From positions 62,001 to 126,000 of the forward strand of contig CAIQBW010000017.1 of the NCBI GenBank assembly GCA_903870165.1: a DNA stretch of 64,000 nucleotides. Direction: 5' to 3'. Position 1 is the first letter of the stretch; each line of letters begins with the position of its first letter. The notes under the pieces were generated by a model. That model was not told the DNA's origin and ran no database searches. It saw nothing but the letters and a program-made list of their open reading frames with translations. Source of the DNA: an uncultured Methylophilaceae bacterium. GTDB lineage: Bacteria; Pseudomonadota; Gammaproteobacteria; Burkholderiales; Methylophilaceae. The position numbers and the translations under genes were made by a program. Positions 1 to 8,971 of the stretch are shown piece after piece.

Positions 1-226
1 TATCATCATTAAAGCGCAGCAATACCGTAGCCAAGAGCTTAATAAGCAAGATGCGATTGAGCGACTTCTTGCCTTAGTGAATAGCGTAGCAAAAGCACCT
101 GAAATTAGAAGACCAACTCGCCCAACATTGGGATCGCAAAAAAGACGCTTGGCGAGTAAAAGCCAACGCGGTGAAATCAAAGCCAATCGAACACGGCTAG
201 GTTATGGCAAAATAGAGGCTGATTAA
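1..226 (+). CDS. arfB: Peptidyl-tRNA hydrolase ArfB, C-terminal part
   Basis: The frame open from base 2 to a TAA at 224-226 encodes the C-terminal end of a small basic protein. It ends in a long Arg/Lys-rich tail containing PTRPTLGSQKRRLASK, typical of the ribosome-entry tail of ArfB (YaeJ), the release-factor-like hydrolase that rescues stalled ribosomes. The catalytic GGQ domain lies upstream of the window and cannot be checked. The call rests on the tail alone. It is followed after 14 bases by tsaB on the same strand. Confidence 0.75.
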   Translation, partial: IIIKAQQYRSQELNKQDAIERLLALVNSVAKAPEIRRPTRPTLGSQKRRLASKSQRGEIKANRTRLGYGKIEAD

Positions 227-240
227 CCTTTCAATTCTGT

Positions 241-930
241 ATGCAAATCTTAGCCATCGATACCTCCACTGAGTTTTTGTCTTTAGCCTTGTGGCTAAAT
301 GGTCGTGTATTGTCGCGTGATATTCATGCGGGGCAAACGCACTCACAGCAGATTTTGCCAACCCTGCGGGAGTTGCTCGATGAAGCTAAAATTGAGTTAA
401 AAACAATTGATGGTATTGCTTTTGGGGCGGGCCCAGGCTCATTTACTGGCTTGCGTATTGCTTGCGGCGTGGCCCAGGGTTTGGCATTCGGTGCTAATTT
501 ACCAGTGGTCGCGGTGAGCACATTGCAGGCCTTAGCTCAACAAAGCGGCGCAGAAAAAGTAATTGCCTGCCTTGATGCGCGTATGGGAGAAATCTACCAC
601 GCAGCTTATGAAAAAAATAAGGGCGAATGGATTGAGGTCAGCGCGCCAGCGCTATTCAAACCTGAAGATGCGCCCAAAGTTGCTGGTGGGGATTGGGTGG
701 GCTTAGGCACAGGTTGGTTGGTTTATCCCGAGGTATTGCAAGCTGTATATGGCGAGCAATTACGTGAAATGCCAGCGCCAGATCATCACTCACACCCAAC
801 CGCCTCATCGATCGCCGAACTTGCTTTGTCAACTTTTGAAGCGGGCTTAGCAAGGCCCGCACATGAAGCCGCACCAATTTATATCCGCAACAAAGTGGCG
901 CTCAAAATGAGCGAACGGGTAAACCGCTAA
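241..930 (+). CDS. tsaB: tRNA threonylcarbamoyladenosine biosynthesis protein TsaB
   Basis: At 229 residues this has normal TsaB length. The N-terminus MQILAIDTS is the ASKHA-fold phosphate-binding strand, and GPGSFTGLRI at about residues 64-73 is the family signature. TsaB is the non-catalytic partner that dimerises with TsaD in the complex making t6A37 on ANN-decoding tRNAs. It is followed by rimI after one base, and this tsaB-rimI pairing is common in proteobacteria. Start ATG 241 gives the canonical N-terminus. Confidence 0.95.
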   Translation: MQILAIDTSTEFLSLALWLNGRVLSRDIHAGQTHSQQILPTLRELLDEAKIELKTIDGIAFGAGPGSFTGLRIACGVAQGLAFGANLPVVAVSTLQALAQQSGAEKVIACLDARMGEIYHAAYEKNKGEWIEVSAPALFKPEDAPKVAGGDWVGLGTGWLVYPEVLQAVYGEQLREMPAPDHHSHPTASSIAELALSTFEAGLARPAHEAAPIYIRNKVALKMSERVNR

Positions 931-931
931 C

Positions 932-1396
932 ATGAACGCGCAGCTCAAGTCAGCCAGCGTCAGCTTTAGAGAGATGCAAGCATCGGATTTAGATGCTGTG
1001 ATGCAAATCGAAACGGTGAACTTCCCATTCCCTTGGACGGCGGGTAATTTCAAAGACTCTATTAATTCTCGCTATACCTGCTTGGTGCTAGAGATTGATA
1101 ATGCTTTGGTTGGCTACGCCATCCTAATGATGGTGCTCGATGAAGCGCACCTGCTCAACATTAGTGTTTCACCAAGTTGGAAAGGCAAGGGCTGGGGGCG
1201 ATATTTACTTAACCACATGATGCAAATCGGCCGTGAAAAAGGCGGCCTCAATATGTTTTTAGAAGTCCGCCCTTCTAATGTTTCCGCCATCACGCTTTAT
1301 GAAAGCATAGGTTTTAACGAAATGGGGGTGCGGCCTGGCTACTACCCAGCGCACAACGGTCGCGAAAATGCCGTATTAATGGGAGTGGCGCTATGA
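932..1396 (+). CDS. rimI: Ribosomal protein bS18 N-alanine acetyltransferase RimI
   Basis: A 154-residue GNAT-fold acetyltransferase. The acetyl-CoA loop appears as KGKGWGRYLL around residue 90, followed by the conserved EVRPSN.SAITLYESIGF segment and a Tyr-rich GYYPAHNGRENA end, which is diagnostic of RimI. It acetylates the N-terminal Ala of S18. It lies between tsaB (one-base gap) and the UDG-like gene (four-base ATGA-type overlap), so the three genes are probably co-transcribed. Confidence 0.93.
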   Translation: MNAQLKSASVSFREMQASDLDAVMQIETVNFPFPWTAGNFKDSINSRYTCLVLEIDNALVGYAILMMVLDEAHLLNISVSPSWKGKGWGRYLLNHMMQIGREKGGLNMFLEVRPSNVSAITLYESIGFNEMGVRPGYYPAHNGRENAVLMGVAL

Positions 1397-2037
1397 GTCT
1401 GACCCGTGAAGATATGATGAGTGAATTAGAACTTTTGCCTGTTTGGCGCTTAAATGTGACTTCGGCGCTTCCTATTGATGCTCTAGTTGCTGCGCCAATT
1501 CAAGCCGAAGTGGATGCTGAACCAAAGATTGAGCTCAAAGTTGAAGAAGTGCTGGTTGATGACCTTGAGAGAGTAGCACCTCAAGAAACGGCTATGCCAG
1601 ATATTGCCAATATGGATTGGGATGCACTCAAAGAACACGTCATTGGCTCGGGTGACCAAAATGCCGATTGGGTGTTTGTGGGAGATGTATCTACTGAAGG
1701 CGATGTAGGCGTATTGCTCGATAAAATGCTCATTGCCATTCAGCTTCAGCGCGGCAAAAATGTGTATCTCACTCAATTAACTGAGCTAGATTTTTTCAGC
1801 CGCCAAATCGCCCTCATTCAGCCAAAATTGATCTTCGCTTTTGGAGAAAAATCTGCCCAAAATTTACTTGATTCAAATGAGCCCCTCGATGCCTTGCGGG
1901 GTAAAGTCTATCAATACCAAGGCGTGGCGCTTGTGGTCAGTTATCCACCATCTCACTTACTTCATCACACTCAAGACAAAGCCAAGGCTTGGGCAGATTT
2001 GTGTTTGGCACGAAAAACTATTGAAACCTTTAATTAG
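1393..2037 (+). CDS. Uracil-DNA glycosylase-superfamily protein, catalytic motif degenerate
   Basis: A 214-residue protein overlapping rimI by 4 bases. The C-terminal half has the family-4/5 uracil-DNA glycosylase layout: DWVFVGD (aligned to the usual FVGEAPG), VLLDKMLIAI, PKLIFAFGEKSAQNLL, and YPPSHLL in place of the HPS motif. The first catalytic motif GEAPG..ED is replaced by GDVSTEGD, and no Fe-S cysteine quartet is visible. The first 75 residues are an acidic linker. The fold assignment is fairly secure; glycosylase activity is doubtful. Homologues in this position are often labelled as phage-type DNA polymerase. Confidence 0.7.
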   Translation: MSLTREDMMSELELLPVWRLNVTSALPIDALVAAPIQAEVDAEPKIELKVEEVLVDDLERVAPQETAMPDIANMDWDALKEHVIGSGDQNADWVFVGDVSTEGDVGVLLDKMLIAIQLQRGKNVYLTQLTELDFFSRQIALIQPKLIFAFGEKSAQNLLDSNEPLDALRGKVYQYQGVALVVSYPPSHLLHHTQDKAKAWADLCLARKTIETFN

Positions 2038-2105
2038 GCTGACGTTAAGTTGATTTCGCTATAAAATTCCACCCCTTGTCACTTGTTACTTAAAAAGAAA
2101 TCTTT

Positions 2106-3818
2106 ATGCGCGCCTCACAGTTTTTTATTGCCACCCAGAAAGAAGCCCCTCAAGAAGCGGAGCTTGATAGCCATCGCTTAATGTTGCGTGCTGGGTTTAT
2201 CAAGCGTTTAGGTTCAGGCCTTTACACATGGATGCCGCTTGGTTTGCGTGTGTTACGCAAAGTGGAAGCAGTGGTGAGAGATGAGATGAATAAGGCAGGT
2301 GCGCTTGAGCTGTTGATGCCAGCCGTTCAACCAAAAGAGTTGTGGGAAGAGACAGGCCGCTGGGCGGTATTTGGCCCACAAATGTTAAAGATTGAAGACC
2401 GTCATGAGCGTGAGTTTTGTTTTGGTCCAACGCATGAAGAGGTGATTACTGATATTGCCCGTCGTGAGATTAAGAGCTACAAGCAATTGCCGCTTAATTT
2501 TTACCAAGTACAAACCAAATTCCGTGATGAGATTCGCCCACGTTTTGGGGTGATGCGCGCGCGCGAATTTATGATGAAAGATGCCTATTCTTTCCATACC
2601 AATTTAGCCTCGCTTGAGCAAACTTATGAGCGTATGTATCAAGCTTATTCAAACGTGTTTACCCGCTTGGGCTTGGAGTTCCGCGCAGTGCGCGCTGATA
2701 CTGGCGCGATTGGAGGTGATGGTTCACATGAATTTCATGTGCTCGCTGACTCTGGTGAAGATGGTTTGGCGTATTGCCCAAATTCAGATTACGCAGCGAA
2801 CGTGGAATTGGCTGAAGCTTTAGCGCCAAGCACACCACGTGCGGCGGTTAGTGAAGAAATGAAACTGGTAGAAACCCCTAAGCAAACGACTTGCGAAGCA
2901 GTCGCAGAGTTGCTTGGCGTGAGTTTGCAACGTACCGTAAAATCAATTGCTTTAATGGCGAATGATAAGTTCTACTTGCTTTTGCTGCGTGGCGACCACA
3001 GCTTAAATGAAATTAAAGTGGGTAAGTTAGATGGCATGGCAGATTTCCGTTTTGCAACGGCTGAAGAAGTGCGTGCAAACTTAAATGATTGTCCTCCTGG
3101 TTTTATCGGCCCTGTCAAAGTGGGCGCGCATGTGACTGTGATTGCTGACCGCACAGTGGCTGCAATGAGCGATTTTATTTGCGGCGCAAACCAACCAAAA
3201 TTACATTTATCAGGCGTGAACTTTGGGCGTGATTTGCCAGAACCTAGTTTAGTCGCTGACATTCGTAATGTGATTGATGGCGATGCCAGCCCTGATGGTA
3301 AGGGCGTGTTGGCATTATGTCGCGGGATTGAAGTGGGTCATATTTTCCAATTGCGCACTAAATACGCACAAGCAATGAATGCGACTTACCTAGATGAGCA
3401 AGGCCAAACCCAAGTGATGGAAATGGGCTGTTACGGTATTGGCGTATCACGTATTGTGGGTGCGGCGATTGAGCAAGGTAATGATGAACGCGGGATCGTA
3501 TTTCCAACCAGCCTGGCGCCTTTCCAAGTGGCGATTGCGCCAATTGGCATGGATAAGAGCGATGCGGTAAAAGAAGCAGCAACTAAACTTTATAACGACT
3601 TGTTAGCGTCTGGCGTGGATGTGTTACTGGATGACCGCGGCGAGCGCCCAGGTGTGATGTTTGCGGAGATGGAGTTGATTGGAATTCCACATCGGATTGT
3701 CATTGGTGACCGAGGTTTGAAAGAAAATCAAGTTGAGTACCAAGCGCGTACTTCAACCGAAGCACAATCGATCCCATTGGATGAAGTGCTTGGATTTATT
3801 ACCAAAACACTCTGTTAA
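2106..3818 (+). CDS. proS: Prolyl-tRNA synthetase
   Basis: 570 residues, the usual bacterial-type ProRS length. The N-terminal class II core includes the [16 protein letters not shown] and [21 protein letters not shown] (start only) motifs. A YbaK-like editing insertion occupies roughly residues 225-405. The motif 3 region reads [12 protein letters not shown], and an anticodon-binding domain ends the protein. Start ATG 2106 gives the typical MRASQFF N-terminus. The next gene starts only about 15-30 bases downstream. Confidence 0.97.
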   Translation: MRASQFFIATQKEAPQEAELDSHRLMLRAGFIKRLGSGLYTWMPLGLRVLRKVEAVVRDEMNKAGALELLMPAVQPKELWEETGRWAVFGPQMLKIEDRHEREFCFGPTHEEVITDIARREIKSYKQLPLNFYQVQTKFRDEIRPRFGVMRAREFMMKDAYSFHTNLASLEQTYERMYQAYSNVFTRLGLEFRAVRADTGAIGGDGSHEFHVLADSGEDGLAYCPNSDYAANVELAEALAPSTPRAAVSEEMKLVETPKQTTCEAVAELLGVSLQRTVKSIALMANDKFYLLLLRGDHSLNEIKVGKLDGMADFRFATAEEVRANLNDCPPGFIGPVKVGAHVTVIADRTVAAMSDFICGANQPKLHLSGVNFGRDLPEPSLVADIRNVIDGDASPDGKGVLALCRGIEVGHIFQLRTKYAQAMNATYLDEQGQTQVMEMGCYGIGVSRIVGAAIEQGNDERGIVFPTSLAPFQVAIAPIGMDKSDAVKEAATKLYNDLLASGVDVLLDDRGERPGVMFAEMELIGIPHRIVIGDRGLKENQVEYQARTSTEAQSIPLDEVLGFITKTLC

Positions 3819-3847
3819 TCGGGTAGGGCAATCATGCAAAAGCCCTT

Positions 3848-4432
3848 TTGTATCTTTGCCTTATTTCTCAGTTTTTTTTAGTTAGTCATATTGCTTTTGC
3901 AGGAGCTCAGCAAGAGGAGCCCCTCTCTAATAGCGTCAAAGCCCTGATGCAAAAATCAATCAGTGATGCCGCTGCACCTGAGCTTTTTTTTGCCGATGAA
4001 ATTGAGGCTAAAAAATGGTTGGATATCATGTCTGAACGTCTTAAAAAGCGTATCCCAGACCAAGCGATGCGTGAAGATTTCTTGCGTACAGTTCACTATG
4101 AAGCCACGCGTGCTGGCTTAGATCCTCAGTTGGTGTTGGCTTTAATTCAAGTGGAAAGCGGCTTTAAGAAGTACGCAGTTTCTTCAGTGGGTGCGCGAGG
4201 CTTTATGCAAGTGATGCCGTTTTGGGTGAGTGCTATCGGCACGCCAGAGCATGATTTGTTTCATTTGAGGCTCAATTTACGTTACGGTTGTACGATCTTA
4301 AGACACTATTTGGACATCGAACATGGCGATTTATACCGTGCTTTAGGTCGATATAATGGTAGTTTAGGTCAGCCTCAGTATCCTAATTCAGTCGTCGTAA
4401 CATGGCGCCGTTATTGGAGTTACAGGCAATAG
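3848..4432 (+). CDS. Secreted lytic transglycosylase (SLT/Lysozyme-like), start disrupted at a T8 tract
   Basis: The SLT domain is clear: the catalytic Glu lies in ALIQVESGFKK, followed by SSVGARGFMQVMPFW and a C-terminal GRYNGSLGQPQYPN. The function is cleavage of periplasmic peptidoglycan to anhydromuropeptides. The frame opens at a TTG (3848), which gives a poor leader. An ATG at 3834 begins a good signal peptide but runs into TAG after a run of eight T at 3872-3879. Nine T would join that start to the main frame and give a standard leader ending in IAFAG. The gene may therefore be phase-variable, recently inactivated, or carry a base-call error. Confidence 0.85.
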   Translation: MYLCLISQFFLVSHIAFAGAQQEEPLSNSVKALMQKSISDAAAPELFFADEIEAKKWLDIMSERLKKRIPDQAMREDFLRTVHYEATRAGLDPQLVLALIQVESGFKKYAVSSVGARGFMQVMPFWVSAIGTPEHDLFHLRLNLRYGCTILRHYLDIEHGDLYRALGRYNGSLGQPQYPNSVVVTWRRYWSYRQ

Positions 4433-4636
4433 CGTCTATTTTCACAGATTTTCTCAGCACTTTTTTAGTGCAAATGGTTTACATCAGTTACTTTTTCGTA
4501 CTAGTATCACAGTCAGCGGTTTTGATGGTGCATCAGCACTTCAACGAATCAAAGCTTTTGCACCTGTCGCTATAGCTGTTCTATTTTTTAATTTTAACTA
4601 GAAGCAAAAATAGAAGTACAACTAGAGGAGATAAGT

Positions 4637-5140
4637 ATGTCTAAAGTAACTGCACTATCTGTAAGTATCGGTTTACTTGGTGGTTTATGGGCGTTCTTGG
4701 CATTAGGTCCATTAGCTGGTTCCGTTTTAGTTTGGGCTGGTTTTATCGCTTGGGGTAGTTTCTTCCATACTGGCGGTGATAACGCTGCATTACAAAAAAC
4801 TATTGCAGGCATGGTTTATGGTGCTGTTTTAGCTGGTGTTGCCTTGTACTTGGTTGGTTTAAACCCATTAGGTTTAGCTGCTCCAGTAGGTCCAGCAGTG
4901 TACATTGCAGCCACAGTCTTTTTCCTAGTCATTGTTGCAAACGTTGGTCTTCTTTCTTGTGTTCCAGCTAATGTGTACGGCTATGCGGCAACAGCTGCTT
5001 ATGCATTGCAAACAGCTAACGCAGGTAGCGTCACAGCGACTGACCTTACTAATCCAGTCTTGCTAGTAGCTGTTTCAGCTGTTTTAGGCGCTGTGTTTGG
5101 TTTGGTATCAGGCAAGCTAGCTGGTGCGTTAGGTAAATAA
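4637..5140 (+). CDS. DUF1097-family membrane protein
   Basis: 167 residues made almost entirely of hydrophobic segments (about five to six helices), beginning GGLWAFLALGPL and containing GFIAWGSFFHTGGD, typical of the DUF1097 family of inner-membrane proteins whose substrate is unknown. An AGAGGAG-type RBS (4623-4630) sits at good distance. The gene is monocistronic and followed by a strong terminator. The preceding 4433-4636 stretch contains no gene that I can support. Confidence 0.85.
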   Translation: MSKVTALSVSIGLLGGLWAFLALGPLAGSVLVWAGFIAWGSFFHTGGDNAALQKTIAGMVYGAVLAGVALYLVGLNPLGLAAPVGPAVYIAATVFFLVIVANVGLLSCVPANVYGYAATAAYALQTANAGSVTATDLTNPVLLVAVSAVLGAVFGLVSGKLAGALGK

Positions 5141-5170
5141 ATACTTAATTAAGTAGTATTATTTAAATAA

Positions 5171-5195
5171 AAAACCGCCTTCGGGCGGTTTTTTT
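5171..5195 (+). terminator. Rho-independent terminator after the DUF1097 gene
   Basis: A GC-rich stem AACCGCC/GGCGGTT with a TTCG loop, flanked by A-rich and T7 tracts, so it may serve both the DUF1097 gene and the convergent gene ending at 5231. Confidence 0.93.
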
Positions 5196-5230
5196 ATGGC
5201 TGATACTTTTTAAAATGTTACTTGGGCATC

Positions 5231-6121
5231 TTATTTGGCAAGGTCTGACACTTTGAAGCCGTAAAACGTACCAAATTCACCTTCTGGTTCGTGGTACACA
5301 AAGAACAAGCCGTTCGTATAGCCTAAGCCAGCGATGTGGTTTTGAGAGCGTAACTTCAGAGTGTTTGGCAGTGCACTTTTGCCTACAAACTTCCCTTTAA
5401 TATCGAATACCAAGACAGCTTTGTGATCCACGTCTAGCACGGCGAGTTCTTCGCCCATAACTCCCGTGTAAGCTGCATAGTAATCAGTAATATCATCAAA
5501 CTGAACGCCCGCTGTTTTGAGATCAAGTTTGATTTCTTCGATTTTTTCATCTTTATTTAAATCAATCACCCATACCAAATTACTGCGACCTTGTTTTGCA
5601 TAGTAAAGGTTGGTTTCAGGATTGTGCGTTGGAATAGTTGATGCATCACCAAACGCCGCGTTAAACCCTGAAACATCTTTAGAAGTTTCAGTGAGGTTGC
5701 CTTTATCATCAAGGTCTAAAGAGAAAATGCCCGTGTTGGGTGAAAAGCCAGCATTGCTCGAAATGTTGTACGTCACCGTCTCGAGTTGTTTGGTGGCTTG
5801 GTTAAAGTAAATTGAGCGGTTATCAAAGCCAGGTTTTGCGGATTGCAGGTATTGGCCTTCGGCGCTGTAAACATGAATTTGTGATTTTGAAACAGGTGCT
5901 TCGTTTTCACCTGGCGTGGGTGCAAGGCCGCCATCCGCAACATAATATCGTTGATAAAACGGCACGTAAGCAATTGACATTGGTTTGGAGGTTGGTTTTT
6001 TTGCCAATGAAATTTTTGTCACTGTTTGCGCTTCGGGCAAAACAGCTGCTTGCACTTGGGAGGCGGCAAATAGAACTAATGCTAGGCTAAGGCTTGAGAG
6101 TGATTTTGTGATTTTCATCAA
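5231..6121 (-). CDS. Secreted beta-propeller-like protein of unknown function
   Basis: 296 residues with a clear signal peptide (MMKITKSLSSLSLALVLFAA...VQA). The mature part has repeated short strand patterns of the kind AYVPFYQRYYVADGG, IHVYSAEGQYLQS, YYAKQGRSNLVWVIDLNKDE and VLVFDIKGKFVGKS. These suggest an NHL or YVTN-type six-bladed propeller. No catalytic residues or metal sites are recognisable. It is periplasmic by the leader. It stands alone between a bidirectional terminator and queA. Confidence 0.6.
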   Translation of the reverse strand: MMKITKSLSSLSLALVLFAASQVQAAVLPEAQTVTKISLAKKPTSKPMSIAYVPFYQRYYVADGGLAPTPGENEAPVSKSQIHVYSAEGQYLQSAKPGFDNRSIYFNQATKQLETVTYNISSNAGFSPNTGIFSLDLDDKGNLTETSKDVSGFNAAFGDASTIPTHNPETNLYYAKQGRSNLVWVIDLNKDEKIEEIKLDLKTAGVQFDDITDYYAAYTGVMGEELAVLDVDHKAVLVFDIKGKFVGKSALPNTLKLRSQNHIAGLGYTNGLFFVYHEPEGEFGTFYGFKVSDLAK

Positions 6122-6172
6122 AGACTTTCTTGTTTTGCGTTAAACATACTTTTAGGTAGGCATTGTATCTTG

Positions 6173-7216
6173 TTAAGAGTTCCCAGCATCATCACTTCGC
6201 TCGATCAGCATGGCATCACCATAACTAAAGAAGCGATATTTTTTTTCTATAGCGTGTTGGTAGGCCTTTTGTATATTTGCTAAGCCAGCAAAGGCTGATA
6301 CCAGCATGAGCAGGGTGCTTTTTGGTAAGTGAAAGTTAGTGAGCAATCTATCCACTACTTTAAATTTGTAACCTGGCGTAATAAAAATATCTGTTTCGCC
6401 GTTGCCAGCTATTAGCTCTCCAGAGCGTGCTGCACTCTCAAGTGCTCGGAGTGCTGTGGTGCCGATGGCGGTCACTTTTTTGCCGGCGGTTTGTGTCGAT
6501 TTAATAAGAGCGAGGGTTTCAGCGGGCACTGAGTAAAGCTCGGAGTGCATTTTATGTTCGTTGATATTATCAACGCGCACGGGCTGGAAAGTACCCGCGC
6601 CAACGTGGAGTGTTACATAAGCGATATTCACGCCTTTTGCTTTTAAGCGATTAATCACGTCGTCATCAAAGTGAAGGCCAGCGGTTGGTGCGGCAACCGC
6701 GCCTGGGTCTTTTGCGAAAACAGTTTGGTAGCGCTCATCATCAAACTCATCTGCGGCATGCGTGATATAAGGGGGCAGTGGCAGTGCGCCGTATTCGTCT
6801 AGCAATTCTAAAATAGGGCGCGTTGAATCAATATGAAGCAAAAATAAGTCATCTTGACGGGCTTCCACTTCAGCCTCAAAAGCATTTGCAAACATTAATC
6901 GCGTGCCCGGCTTCGGTGATTTGGATGCGCGTACGTGAGCCAACACATGGTGCTCATCAATAATGCGTTCAATCAGGGCTTCAATCGCACCGCCGGATTC
7001 TTTTTGCCCTGCAAGGCGCGCCTTAATGACTTTAGTATTGTTAAAAATCAGCAAGTCGCCAGCCTCGATAAATTGGCAGATATCAATAAAGTGTTTATCG
7101 CTAATTAACCCATTGTTTCCATTAAGCCTTAGCAATCTACTTGCTGTGCGCTCTTTGGTAGGAAATTGGGCAATGAGTTCTTCAGGCAATAAAAAATCAA
7201 ATTCAGTAGTTCGCAT
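6173..7216 (-). CDS. queA: S-adenosylmethionine:tRNA ribosyltransferase-isomerase QueA
   Basis: 347 residues with the full family pattern: [13 protein letters not shown] near the N-terminus, [43 protein letters not shown] and [19 protein letters not shown] near the C-terminus. It catalyses transfer and isomerisation of the ribose of SAM onto 7-aminomethyl-7-deazaguanine in tRNA (queuosine pathway). The divergent neighbour is the tRNA-Leu gene 36 bases away. Confidence 0.97.
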   Translation of the reverse strand: MRTTEFDFLLPEELIAQFPTKERTASRLLRLNGNNGLISDKHFIDICQFIEAGDLLIFNNTKVIKARLAGQKESGGAIEALIERIIDEHHVLAHVRASKSPKPGTRLMFANAFEAEVEARQDDLFLLHIDSTRPILELLDEYGALPLPPYITHAADEFDDERYQTVFAKDPGAVAAPTAGLHFDDDVINRLKAKGVNIAYVTLHVGAGTFQPVRVDNINEHKMHSELYSVPAETLALIKSTQTAGKKVTAIGTTALRALESAARSGELIAGNGETDIFITPGYKFKVVDRLLTNFHLPKSTLLMLVSAFAGLANIQKAYQHAIEKKYRFFSYGDAMLIERSDDAGNS

Positions 7217-7252
7217 AAACGCCAGTGTTTGTTATAATCTCGTTCTTTCGCT

Positions 7253-7339
7253 GCCGGGGTGGCGGAATTGGTAGACGCACTGGACTCAAAATCCAGCGAG
7301 GGCAACTTCATGGGGGTTCGATTCCCCCCCCCGGCACCA
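7253..7339 (+). tRNA. tRNA-Leu (anticodon CAA)
   Basis: 87 bases including an encoded CCA. The acceptor stem GCCGGGG pairs with CCCCGGC, the T arm is GGGGG-TTCGATT-CCCCC, and the anticodon stem CTGGA/TCCAG surrounds a CTCAAAA loop. A long variable arm is present as expected for Leu. The 3' end abuts an accessory region, making it a plausible integration target, but I found no second copy of its 3' end in the window. Confidence 0.97.
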
Positions 7340-7350
7340 AGTAAATTAAG

Positions 7351-7376
7351 AGCTTACCAATTGGTAGGCTTTTTTT
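7351..7376 (+). terminator. Terminator after tRNA-Leu
   Basis: Stem AGCTTACC/GGTAGGCT with an AATT loop followed by T7. It ends the tRNA transcript. Confidence 0.88.
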
Positions 7377-7607
7377 ACGTCTAAAATTCCAACTTCAAAA
7401 ATCAAGTGACACATCACTCAGCACCAAGAAAGACATTTTACCTCAATATCTTCGTGGGGAATTCTTGATATTTTAGTTCGATGCCCAATTCAGGCGTCAA
7501 ATCTTTTGACGGTTTTTGTCAGTGATTTAAAAACATTAAATTGTCTGTGCCTGATATGAGCGATTTCGAATACACTAATTCTTATTCATTTTGCTAAGGG
7601 TTTGGGT

Positions 7608-8960
7608 ATGGGGTTGTGCTCGAAAATGTTTTACGAAGATAGTCAAAATGAAACACTCTCTAGTAGGCTAACGCTCAGTCCTGAGCAATTAGAAGATGCT
7701 CAAAATAAAAAAGATAACTTGCTTTCATATATCAAGCCCGAGTTAAGTAGGGTTTTCGACACTCCAGTAAAACACTGGCTACAAGGCTCATATAAAAATC
7801 ATACTTTGATAAGACCTGTTAGAAAAGGTGAGGAGTTTGATATAGATGTTGGTTTGTACATATTGTGCAACGCAGAAGATGAGGGTTTAAGTGCTCTAGA
7901 ATCAAAAGAACTTAATAGGGCAATTCTCAACCAGTTTGTTCAGTTTAATAAAGAGGCCAAGCTAGAGGATTGCAAGACGAACTGTGAAAGAATAAGTTAC
8001 CTTTCATCTTTTCATATTGATATTCCACTTTATTTTTACGATGCTGATACAAATACATGTAAATTAGCCAATCAAAATGATGGATGGGTTGATAGTGATC
8101 CTAAATCTTTTCAAAATTGGTTTGATGGTGCCGTCTCAAAATATGATAAGACGGAACTTTCACAATTGCGAAGGTGTATCAGATATTTGAAGGCTTGGAC
8201 GGCATTAAAAGCTGTTGTTGATGGCATTTATATTCCATCGATTGCAATAACAGTTCTAGTTGTAAATCACTTTACTCCAATTGATGGCGATGATGATGCG
8301 TTAATAGATTTAGTTGTTGAGATTTCTAGTTATATAGACGAGCACGATTTTTTAATAAGCCCTGTTGGGTCAAGTGATCTATTTGGATTTAATATCGATG
8401 AATATTCAAATATACGCTTAAAATTAGAGGCCTTTAGAAAAACTTGTGAGCATGTTAGTAAGTCGGACGATAGTTTTATGCAATATGTTTTATGGAATAC
8501 AATTTTTGAGCACATGTTTCCATCTTTCGTGGATCATATAAGTTATGTAAGTGATAAAACCAATTTACCTGCTATTACTATCCAACCCAAAATTCGTGTC
8601 CGACATATGGACAAGTTGAAAATGGTTCAGTCAAACTCAACGGCAGCAATGGTTAGTGCTTATAAAGCTGACAAACTATATTTTTCAATTGATAACGCTA
8701 ATGAATACAGCCCTAGCTCCGCAGTATATTGGACTGTTAGGAATCAGGGTGAAGAGGCAAAAAGAATAAATGATTTGGGTCATAAAGCAAACCAAACAAT
8801 TAATGAAGAGAGATATGAAAATTGCTCCTATTCAGGAACTCACTACATGGATTGTATTATTGTAGATAAAGGTAAAATTTTAGGTGTGGGTTCTACAATT
8901 GTTAACGTTAAGAGTTTTAGCAGGCCTATGCGAAATCCTCCCAGAAAAAGATATTTTTAA
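7608..8960 (+). CDS. CBASS CD-NTase (cyclic oligonucleotide synthase) with C-terminal AGS-C-like sensor domain
   Basis: About 450 residues. The polymerase-beta-like nucleotidyltransferase core has GSYKNHT at residues 60-66, the metal-binding pair D78-x-D80 in EEFDIDVG, and a third acidic residue D138 in FHIDIP. The C-terminus (roughly 365-435) carries the W.VRNQGEEA...R.E...YSGTHYMDC pattern of the adenylyl/guanylyl-SMODS C-terminal sensor domain. I chose ATG 7608 because AAGGG lies 7 bases upstream; TTG 7602 is in frame but lacks spacing. The effector gene follows after 11 bases. This is a minimal CBASS anti-phage operon; the actual cyclic nucleotide cannot be read from sequence. The region is AT-richer than queA, suggesting transfer. 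Confidence 0.9.
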   Translation: MGLCSKMFYEDSQNETLSSRLTLSPEQLEDAQNKKDNLLSYIKPELSRVFDTPVKHWLQGSYKNHTLIRPVRKGEEFDIDVGLYILCNAEDEGLSALESKELNRAILNQFVQFNKEAKLEDCKTNCERISYLSSFHIDIPLYFYDADTNTCKLANQNDGWVDSDPKSFQNWFDGAVSKYDKTELSQLRRCIRYLKAWTALKAVVDGIYIPSIAITVLVVNHFTPIDGDDDALIDLVVEISSYIDEHDFLISPVGSSDLFGFNIDEYSNIRLKLEAFRKTCEHVSKSDDSFMQYVLWNTIFEHMFPSFVDHISYVSDKTNLPAITIQPKIRVRHMDKLKMVQSNSTAAMVSAYKADKLYFSIDNANEYSPSSAVYWTVRNQGEEAKRINDLGHKANQTINEERYENCSYSGTHYMDCIIVDKGKILGVGSTIVNVKSFSRPMRNPPRKRYF

Positions 8961-8971
8961 AGAGGTCAAAT

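Noticed and set aside
4433-4636. Possible small RNA or leader ahead of the DUF1097 gene
   Set aside because: Only AT-rich sequence and a normal RBS are seen; no stable hairpin with a T tract or known riboswitch pattern.
7323-7332. C10 tract next to tRNA-Leu as a possible slippage locus
   Set aside because: It is simply the T stem and acceptor stem of the tRNA.
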